From Bacteroidales bacterium M2 (GTDB taxonomy: Bacteria > Bacteroidota > Bacteroidia > Bacteroidales > Muribaculaceae), in assembly GCA_001689415.1 (NCBI GenBank), contig LUJM01000119.1, forward strand, positions 927 to 14,397: DNA of 13,471 nt, read 5' to 3'. This document shows, in pieces, positions 1 through 4,334 of the stretch (the first letter of the stretch is position 1; each line of letters starts with the position of its first letter). A program made the position numbers and the translations under genes. The notes under the pieces are model-generated. The model was not told the DNA's origin and ran no database searches. It saw only the letters and a program-made list of their open reading frames with translations.

Positions 1-798
1 CGTATCGTTGTGTTCCTGAACAAGTGCGACATGGTTGACGACGCAGAAATCCTCGACCTCGTTGAAATGGAAATGCGCGAACTTCTTTCGTCTTATGAAT
101 ACGATGGCGACGAAACTCCCATCATCCGCGGCTCTGCTCTGGGCGCCCTCAACGGCGAACCCGAATGGGAAGCTAAGGTTATGGAGCTCATGGCAGCAGT
201 TGACGAATGGATTCCCCTGCCTCCCCGCGCTGTTGACAAACCCTTCCTGATGCCTGTCGAAGACGTATTCTCTATCACCGGTCGTGGTACCGTTGCTACT
301 GGTCGTATCGAAGCTGGTATCGTTAAAGTTGGCGACGAAGTTCAGATCATGGGTCTTGGCGCTAACCTCAAATCAACCGTTACCGGTGTTGAGATGTTCC
401 GCAAACTTCTCGACGAAGGTGAAGCTGGTGATAACGTAGGTCTCCTTCTCCGCGGTATCGACAAGAAAGATATCAAACGCGGTATGGTTATCTGCCACCC
501 CGGTGTTGTTAAGCCCCACAGCAAGTTCAAAGCTTCTGTCTACATCCTCAAGAAAGAGGAAGGTGGCCGTCACACTCCGTTCCACAACCACTATCGTCCC
601 CAGTTCTACATCCGTACACTCGACGTTACCGGTGAGATCACTCTTCCCGAAGGTGTAGAAATGGTAATGCCCGGTGACCACGTAGAAATCATCGTTGAGC
701 TCATCAACCCCGTAGCTTGCGATCAGGGTCTTCGTTTCGCTATCCGCGAAGGTGGCCGCACCGTTGGTTCGGGCCAGATCACCGAAATCCTCGACTAA
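1..798 (+). CDS. tuf: Elongation factor Tu (EF-Tu), 5' end outside the window
   Basis: EF-Tu is the cytoplasmic GTPase that delivers aminoacyl-tRNA to the ribosome. The reading frame is open from base 1 and ends at TAA 796-798, giving 265 residues. Family members have about 395, so roughly 130 N-terminal residues (P-loop, switch regions, DxxG) lie upstream. Visible parts are the G4 motif NKCD at partial residues 7-10, the G5 motif SAL at 45-47, domain II with GRGTVATGRIE, and domain III with TPFHNHYRPQFYIRT and the closing RFAIREGGRTVG stretch. The NKCD motif is residues 135-138 in E. coli, which sets the size of the missing part. The GTG at base 10 is internal to the G4 strand and is not a start. 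tRNA-Trp follows 87 bases later. Identification is certain; promoter and start cannot be seen. Confidence 0.98.
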   Translation, partial: RIVVFLNKCDMVDDAEILDLVEMEMRELLSSYEYDGDETPIIRGSALGALNGEPEWEAKVMELMAAVDEWIPLPPRAVDKPFLMPVEDVFSITGRGTVATGRIEAGIVKVGDEVQIMGLGANLKSTVTGVEMFRKLLDEGEAGDNVGLLLRGIDKKDIKRGMVICHPGVVKPHSKFKASVYILKKEEGGRHTPFHNHYRPQFYIRTLDVTGEITLPEGVEMVMPGDHVEIIVELINPVACDQGLRFAIREGGRTVGSGQITEILD

Positions 799-807
799 TA
801 TCAGTCG

Positions 808-819
808 GCCCCTCGGGGC
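808..819 (+). other. Small GC hairpin after tuf
   Basis: GCCCC and GGGGC (808-812 and 815-819) form a tight stem ten bases after the tuf stop. No T run follows, so it does not look like an intrinsic terminator. It may protect the 3' end of tuf mRNA, or be incidental. Confidence 0.35.
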
Positions 820-833
820 AATGATATAACCCC

Positions 834-879
834 ATAACGCCGGCGTCGTGTGCGCCAAGGCAATCCGGCCCGGCGTTAT
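834..879 (+). other. Long hairpin between tuf and tRNA-Trp
   Basis: ATAACGCCGG (834-843) pairs perfectly with CCGGCGTTAT (870-879), a 10-bp stem closing a 26-base loop that itself contains GCC-aa-GGC (854-861). The stem ends six bases before the first base of tRNA-Trp. No T tract follows, so intrinsic termination is unlikely. Its position suggests a role in 3' end formation of tuf mRNA, or in presenting the tRNA 5' end for RNase P. That role is inference; the perfect complementarity is directly visible. Confidence 0.6.
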
Positions 880-885
880 CTATAC

Positions 886-961
886 ACAGGTTTAGCTCAG
901 TCGGTAGAGCACTGGTCTCCAAAACCAGGTGTCGGGAGTTCGAGCCTCTCAACCTGTGCCA
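886..961 (+). tRNA. trpT: tRNA-Trp (anticodon CCA)
   Basis: The full cloverleaf can be folded by eye. The acceptor stem ACAGGTT (886-892) pairs with AACCTGT (951-957). The D stem is GCTC/GAGC (895-898 and 907-910). The anticodon stem CTGGT/ACCAG (912-916 and 924-928) closes the loop CTCCAAA, with anticodon CCA at 919-921. A five-base variable region (929-933) is followed by the T stem GGGAG/CTCTC (934-938 and 946-950, one G-U pair) around TTCGAGC. The discriminator is G958, as expected for bacterial tRNA-Trp, and CCA (959-961) is encoded. A tRNA-Trp between tuf and secE is a familiar arrangement in Bacteroidota and other bacteria. The secE start codon is only 12 bases downstream, so tRNA 3' processing probably defines the 5' end of the secE message. 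Confidence 0.98.
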
Positions 962-973
962 AAAGAAAAACCA

Positions 974-1168
974 ATGAAGAATTTAAAACTACTCACGAAT
1001 ATTCAAGAGGCCTATGACGAACTTCGTTATAAGACCTCTTGGCCCTCTAAAAAGCAGCTGGTTAAATCGGCTATTATCGTGATGATTGCTTCCGTGATTA
1101 TCGCCTTGATAATTTTCGTCATGGATCAATTAGTCGATTATGTGATGCACTTTATTTACAACCTGTAA
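974..1168 (+). CDS. secE: Preprotein translocase subunit SecE
   Basis: SecE is the small essential subunit that clamps SecY in the SecYEG channel of the inner membrane. The product has 64 residues, the short single-span form usual outside enterobacteria. An amphipathic N-terminal half carries the conserved ELRYKTSWPSKKQL segment (residues 16-29), followed by one hydrophobic segment at about 33-50 (SAIIVMIASVIIALIIFVM) and a short tail. I chose ATG 974. The frame stays open upstream to an ATG-like start at 929, but that lies inside tRNA-Trp and the extra residues do not resemble SecE. The 12-base leader after the tRNA CCA end is A-rich (AAAGAAAAACC) and has no Shine-Dalgarno motif. nusG begins 18 bases after the stop, in the same frame. 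Confidence 0.95.
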   Translation: MKNLKLLTNIQEAYDELRYKTSWPSKKQLVKSAIIVMIASVIIALIIFVMDQLVDYVMHFIYNL

Positions 1169-1186
1169 GCTTTAACTACACTCGCA

Positions 1187-1741
1187 GTGGAAAAAGATAC
1201 CAAAAAAGAACTGACTAAGGGTTGGTACGTTTTGCGTGCCATTTCCGGCAAAGAAGCCCAGGTCAAAGAGATCATTGAAGGTGCGATGAAAAACTCTGAC
1301 CTTGGCAAGTACGTTTTTCAGGTGCTCATCCCCACCGAGCGTGTGATGACACTTCGCAACGGTAAAAAGGTTATCAAAGAAAAGAACCTTTATTCCGGAT
1401 ATGTGTTCATCGAAGCTATTCTTACCGGTGAAGTGGAATACGAACTGAGCAATACTACCAACGTGATTGATTTCCTCCGCGGACGCCAGAAAGGCAGCCC
1501 CGCAGAGCGTCTTCGCGAATCTGAGGTACTGCGTATGCTCGGTGCGGCCGACGAAATTTCCGAGCCCGAAGCCGACTTTATTGTTGGCGAGCAGGTCAAG
1601 GTTATCGAAGGCCCGTTCAAAGATTTCCACGGCGTTATCGAGGAGGTGAACCACGAGAAACGCAAACTTAAGGTTAGCATCAAGATCTTTGATCGCAAGA
1701 CACCACTCGAGTTGGAGAATTCGCAAGTAGAGCGTGAATGA
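1187..1741 (+). CDS. nusG: Transcription termination/antitermination factor NusG
   Basis: NusG binds the RNA polymerase clamp, suppresses pausing, and links the polymerase to Rho or to the ribosome. The product has 184 residues. The NGN domain begins with GWYVLRAISGKEAQVK (residues 12-27) and contains VLIPTERV and LYSGYVFIEA. The KOW domain covers about residues 133-161 (VGEQVKVIEGPFKDFHGVIEEVN), followed by the terminal KIFDRKTPLELENSQVERE. GTG 1187 is the only plausible start. The frame is closed upstream by the secE stop at 1166-1168, and the next ATG (about residue 33) would remove the conserved WYVLRAISG strand. No Shine-Dalgarno motif is present. The GTG start and the lack of E. coli-type spacing are the only unusual points. 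Identification is certain; the start is likely but unproven. Confidence 0.96.
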   Translation: MEKDTKKELTKGWYVLRAISGKEAQVKEIIEGAMKNSDLGKYVFQVLIPTERVMTLRNGKKVIKEKNLYSGYVFIEAILTGEVEYELSNTTNVIDFLRGRQKGSPAERLRESEVLRMLGAADEISEPEADFIVGEQVKVIEGPFKDFHGVIEEVNHEKRKLKVSIKIFDRKTPLELENSQVERE

Positions 1742-1745
1742 TTTT

Positions 1746-1784
1746 ACCCCGACGCCTTTTGTTACGAAGGCACGAAGGGTTTTT
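1746..1784 (+). terminator. Weak terminator-like hairpin between nusG and rplK
   Basis: ACCC (1746-1749) can pair with GGGT (1777-1780) outside an inner stem GCCTT/AAGGC (1754-1758 and 1767-1771). TTTT (1781-1784) follows directly. The direct repeat ACGAAGG at 1764-1770 and 1772-1778 allows an alternative pairing with the same CCTT arm. It could act as a partial attenuator or as a regulatory leader for the L11-L1 genes, which L1 controls in other bacteria. I cannot recognise an L1 binding site here, and the stem is weak. Confidence 0.3.
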
Positions 1785-1820
1785 CTTTGCGCAATGTAAT
1801 CAATAATTAAGTTAAAAACC

Positions 1821-2264
1821 ATGGCTAAAGAAATTGCTGGACAAATCAAATTGCAGATTAAAGGTGGTGCTGCAAATCCTTCGCCTCCTGTAGGCCCCGC
1901 GCTGGGTTCGAAGGGTATCAACATCATGGAATTTTGCAAGCAATTCAATGCCCGCACCCAGGACAAAGCCGGTAAGATTCTTCCTGTTGTAATCACCTAT
2001 TACACTGATAAATCTTTCGACTTTATCGTTAAGACTCCTCCTGTTGCAGTACAGCTCAAGGAAGCAGCAAAAATCAAAACTGCCTCTAAAGAGCCTAACC
2101 GCACCAAGGTAGCAGAGATCACCTGGGACCAGGTACGTGAGATTGCCACCGACAAAATGCCCGACCTCAACTGCTTTACCATAGAATCCGCTATGCGAAT
2201 GGTTGCCGGTACGGCCAGAAGTATGGGTATCACCGTCAAAGGTCAATTCCCCTCTAACAACTAA
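1821..2264 (+). CDS. rplK: 50S ribosomal protein L11
   Basis: L11 forms the base of the GTPase-associated centre of the 50S subunit with 23S rRNA helices 43/44. The product has 147 residues, the usual bacterial length. The N-terminal domain shows NPSPPVGPALG (residues 19-29), with the prolines of the thiostrepton-contact region at 22, 23 and 26, then KGINIMEFCKQFNART. The C-terminal rRNA-binding domain ends with SAMRMVAGTARSMGITVKG. ATG 1821 fits the canonical MAKEIAGQIKLQI start and sits behind an A/T-rich leader (AATTAAGTTAAAAACC) typical of highly translated Bacteroidota genes. It lies 79 bases after nusG, and rplA starts 12 bases downstream. Confidence 0.98.
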   Translation: MAKEIAGQIKLQIKGGAANPSPPVGPALGSKGINIMEFCKQFNARTQDKAGKILPVVITYYTDKSFDFIVKTPPVAVQLKEAAKIKTASKEPNRTKVAEITWDQVREIATDKMPDLNCFTIESAMRMVAGTARSMGITVKGQFPSNN

Positions 2265-2276
2265 AACTTCACCAAG

Positions 2277-2972
2277 ATGAGCAAACTTACAAAAAATCAA
2301 AAAGTAGCCTTATCGAAGCTTGAAGCTGGGAGGAGCTATACCTTGGCAGAAGCTTGCGAGCTGGTAAAGGAAATGACCTTCACCAAATTCGACGCTTCGC
2401 TTGATATCGACGTCCGTCTGGGCGTTGACCCCCGTAAGGCCAATCAGATGGTACGTGGTGTGGTAACACTGCCCCACGGCACAGGTAAACAAATCCGTGT
2501 ACTTGTGCTTTGTGCCCCCGACGCCGAAGCTGCCGCCAAAGCCGCCGGTGCTGACTACGTAGGTCTCGACGAGTACATCGAGAAGATCAAAGGTGGTTGG
2601 ACCGACGTCGACGTTATCATAACTCAGCCCGCTATCATGGGTAAGATCGGTGCTCTGGGCCGTATCCTCGGTCCCCGCGGTCTGATGCCTAACCCCAAGA
2701 GCGGTACTGTGACCGTAGATGTTGCTAAGGCTGTAGAAGAAGTTAAGAAAGGTAAGATCGACTTCAAGGTTGACAAGAACGGTATCGTTCACACCTCGAT
2801 CGGTAAAGTTTCTTTCGCAACCGACGCTATGCAGGACAATGCACGTGAGTTTATCAATACCCTGATTAAGCTCAAACCTGCTACCGCTAAAGGCACATAT
2901 ATCAAGAGCATTTATCTTTCCAGCACAATGAGTCCGGGTGTCAAGATCGACCCCAAATCTGTTGATGCTTAA
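2277..2972 (+). CDS. rplA: 50S ribosomal protein L1
   Basis: L1 forms the mobile stalk that helps release deacylated tRNA from the E site. In many bacteria it also represses the L11-L1 mRNA. The product has 231 residues, standard for the family. Recognisable segments are FDASLDIDVRLGVDPRKANQ near the N terminus, VTLPHGTGK, the inserted domain with ILGPRGLMPNPKSGTVT, the return strand GKIDFKVDKNGIVHTSIGK, and the C-terminal SSTMSPGVKID. ATG 2277 gives the expected N terminus. It follows rplK by 12 bases and precedes rplJ by 20, so the three genes are surely co-transcribed. Autoregulation by L1 is known in other bacteria; I could not locate the mRNA site here. Confidence 0.98.
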   Translation: MSKLTKNQKVALSKLEAGRSYTLAEACELVKEMTFTKFDASLDIDVRLGVDPRKANQMVRGVVTLPHGTGKQIRVLVLCAPDAEAAAKAAGADYVGLDEYIEKIKGGWTDVDVIITQPAIMGKIGALGRILGPRGLMPNPKSGTVTVDVAKAVEEVKKGKIDFKVDKNGIVHTSIGKVSFATDAMQDNAREFINTLIKLKPATAKGTYIKSIYLSSTMSPGVKIDPKSVDA

Positions 2973-2992
2973 CCCCACAACTACACGACAAC

Positions 2993-3517
2993 ATGAAAAA
3001 GGAAGATAAAGCCCTCGTCATTAATAAAATCGCCGAAACCCTGCGTCAGTACAGTGGTTTCTACCTGGTAGAGACCGCCGGACTTGATGCTGAGAAAACT
3101 TCGGCTCTGCGCCGCGCATGCTTCAACGCCGACATCAAACTCGTCGTTGTAAAGAATACCCTTCTTCACAAAGCCCTCGAGACCCTCGACGGTGATTTCA
3201 GCGAACTCTACCCCGCACTTAAGGAGTCAACCTCACTGATGTGCACCAACGTAGGTAACGCACCCGCCAAGCTTCTCAAAGACTTCGTAAAGAAAGGCGA
3301 CACACTGCCCCTGCTCAAAGGCGCATACGTAGAAGAAACCGTTTACCTCGGTGCCGACCAGCTCGACGCACTGGCTTCTATCAAGAGCAAACACGAACTT
3401 ATCGCCGACGTTATTGCACTTCTGCAGTCGCCCGCCAAGAACGTTGTCAGCGCTCTTCAGTCAGGTGTCACAACTATCCACGGTGTCCTGGAAACCCTTT
3501 CGAAAAAAGAAAATTAA
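2993..3517 (+). CDS. rplJ: 50S ribosomal protein L10
   Basis: L10 anchors the L7/L12 dimers on the ribosome, forming the L10(L12)n stalk that recruits translation factors. The product has 174 residues, a typical length. The N-terminal rRNA-binding part includes GFYLVETAGLDAEKTSALRR and the conserved VVVKNTLLHKAL stretch. The C terminus (SPAKNVVSALQSGVTTIHGVLETL) is the long amphipathic helix that binds L12 dimers. It begins 20 bases after rplA without a Shine-Dalgarno motif. It ends in tandem stops, TAA 3515-3517 followed by an in-frame TAA 3518-3520. The 20-base gap leaves little room for an independent L10 leader, so any autoregulatory fold would have to include the end of rplA. Confidence 0.97.
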   Translation: MKKEDKALVINKIAETLRQYSGFYLVETAGLDAEKTSALRRACFNADIKLVVVKNTLLHKALETLDGDFSELYPALKESTSLMCTNVGNAPAKLLKDFVKKGDTLPLLKGAYVEETVYLGADQLDALASIKSKHELIADVIALLQSPAKNVVSALQSGVTTIHGVLETLSKKEN

Positions 3518-3550
3518 TAAGAATAAAAACCAACAAAAATCCATACAAAA

Positions 3551-3925
3551 ATGGCAGATTTAAAAGCTTTTGCTGAACAACTCGTAAACCTCACTGTCAA
3601 GGAAGTAAACGAACTTGCCCAGATCCTCAAGGAAGAATACGGCATCGAACCCGCCGCTGCTGCTGTTGCTGTTGCAGCAGGCCCCGCCGCTGCCGGTGCA
3701 GCTGCCGAAGAGAAAACCAGCTTCGACGTAGTACTCGCTGAGGCAGGTGGTGAGAAACTCAAAGTCGTTAAGCTCGTTAAAGAACTTACCGGTCTTGGTC
3801 TGAAAGAAGCTAAAGAGCTCGTAGACGGTGCTCCTAACACCCTCAAAGAAGGTCTTGCTAAGGCTGAAGCTGAAGCTATGAAGGCTCAGCTCGAAGAGGT
3901 AGGCGCTAAAGTCGAACTCAAATAA
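3551..3925 (+). CDS. rplL: 50S ribosomal protein L7/L12
   Basis: L7/L12 is the multicopy stalk protein that contacts EF-Tu, EF-G and other GTPases. The product has 124 residues. The N-terminal dimerisation domain is about residues 1-35 (NLTVKEVNELAQILKEEYGI). A flexible Ala/Gly/Pro/Val hinge covers about 36-55. The C-terminal factor-binding domain (about 57-124) contains TSFDVVLAEAGGEKLKVVK and the GLGLKEAKELVDGAP helix-turn. The leader between rplJ and this ATG is very A-rich (AGAATAAAAACCAAC and CATACAAAA), as expected for a gene that must be translated several times more than its neighbours in a genome without Shine-Dalgarno sites. It is followed by a strong hairpin and a long spacer before rpoB. 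Confidence 0.98.
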   Translation: MADLKAFAEQLVNLTVKEVNELAQILKEEYGIEPAAAAVAVAAGPAAAGAAAEEKTSFDVVLAEAGGEKLKVVKLVKELTGLGLKEAKELVDGAPNTLKEGLAKAEAEAMKAQLEEVGAKVELK

Positions 3926-3929
3926 TATA

Positions 3930-3992
3930 GTCTGACTATCAGACACTTGGGTTAAGAATCCCCTTGCCGGGTGATTCTTAACCTTTTGTGTC
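3930..3992 (+). terminator. Strong terminator/attenuator hairpin after rplL
   Basis: GGTTAAGAATC (3950-3960) pairs perfectly with GATTCTTAACC (3973-3983). CCC/GGG (3961-3963 and 3969-3971) extend the stem inside it with one bulged T. The stem is followed by only four Ts (3984-3987). An outer pairing GACAC/GTGTC (3942-3946 and 3988-3992) could lengthen it across that T run. A small competing hairpin GTCTGA/TCAGAC (3930-3935 and 3939-3944) shares bases with the outer arm. It sits 24 bases after the rplL stop, the same place as the attenuator and processing region between rplL and rpoB in E. coli. It probably lowers transcription of rpoBC relative to the ribosomal genes; full termination is less likely with such a short T run. 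Confidence 0.75.
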
Positions 3993-4223
3993 GTTAGACC
4001 CCTCTCCTTCAACCCCTTTACGCACGGTCGACTCCTGCGACGTCTTACCGCCGACTCGTCTGCCCCCGGGCAGCAGTCTTTCAACCGATTGGCACTTTTA
4101 TCCGTGGTGCCGGCGGGCAGTACGGCAACTGCCGTCATGACGATTTCGCATCGATTATCATTTCCCGGTTTTGTTAGCGCACGCGGCGCCACCGGGCTGC
4201 CATAGAGACGACCGCCTGCTATC

Positions 4224-4241
4224 TGCATAGCCCGCTATGCA
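4224..4241 (+). other. Perfect 7-bp hairpin upstream of rpoB
   Basis: TGCATAG (4224-4230) and CTATGCA (4235-4241) flank the tetraloop CCCG. No T run follows. It could be an RNA hairpin in a read-through transcript or a protein-binding dyad; the sequence alone does not decide. Confidence 0.5.
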
Positions 4242-4259
4242 ACATTTGTCAATAATGCG

Positions 4260-4309
4260 GACAGCAGCTGCTACGTTGCAGCGGTGCTAATGTCTGCATG
4301 ATACTTTTG
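4260..4309 (+). promoter_or_regulatory. Candidate rpoB promoter with overlapping dyad
   Basis: TACTTTTG (4302-4309) matches the Bacteroidales primary sigma factor -7 consensus TAnnTTTG in all fixed positions. The -33 partner is poor. The nearest TTG is at 4276-4278, 23 bases upstream, against the usual 19-21. The predicted start of transcription falls near 4313-4316, leaving a leader of about 20 bases that contains eight Ts (4322-4329). An interrupted dyad, GACA-GCA-GCTGC against GCAGC-gg-TGC-taa-TGTC (4260-4271 and 4278-4294), covers the -33 region. A dedicated rpoBC promoter after an rplL attenuator would make biological sense, but the weak -33 box keeps this a candidate. Confidence 0.45.
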
Positions 4310-4334
4310 ATAACGGCAAAATTTTTTTTCTTAA

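Larger units (their letters stand above)
3926..4334 (+). other. 409-base rplL-rpoB spacer, hairpin-rich, no gene seen
   Basis: No convincing reading frame occupies this stretch on either strand. After the rplL hairpin it holds several further dyads. These are CTGCCC-CC-GGGCAG (4060-4073), GGCAC/GTGCC (4091-4095 and 4107-4111), and two mutually exclusive stems at 4116-4133 and 4122-4135. There is also CCCGGT/ACCGGG (4164-4169 and 4191-4196) enclosing GCGC/GCGC (4177-4180 and 4186-4189). TGCATAG-CCCG-CTATGCA (4224-4241) and an interrupted dyad at 4260-4294 complete the list. A candidate promoter element follows at 4302-4309 and a run of eight Ts at 4322-4329. This could be a structured RNA leader read through from rplL, a processed non-coding RNA, or diverged intergenic sequence. 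The spacer is much longer than every other gap in the cluster. Confidence 0.7.

Noticed and set aside
929..973. Upstream extension of secE by 15 codons
   Set aside because: It starts inside tRNA-Trp and adds residues unlike SecE; ATG 974 gives the normal N terminus.
1786..1815. Promoter before rplK (TTTG at 1786-1789 and TAAGTTAA at 1808-1815)
   Set aside because: The second box misses the last two consensus bases and the spacing is 18; too weak in A/T-rich DNA.
1172..1996. Open frame of 274 codons on the minus strand across nusG and rplK
   Set aside because: It lies wholly antisense to two certain genes, has no recognisable motif, and is explained by codon bias of the + strand genes.
3655..3715. 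Low-complexity Ala/Val codon repeats in rplL with self-complementary CTGCTG/CAGCAG
   Set aside because: This is the normal flexible hinge of L7/L12; no frameshift or expansion is evident.
3560..4228. Open frame of 222 codons on the minus strand, partly in the rplL-rpoB spacer
   Set aside because: Two thirds of its end is the exact antisense of rplL and its first part is basic, low-complexity and motif-free. The spacer portion alone does not look like a gene.
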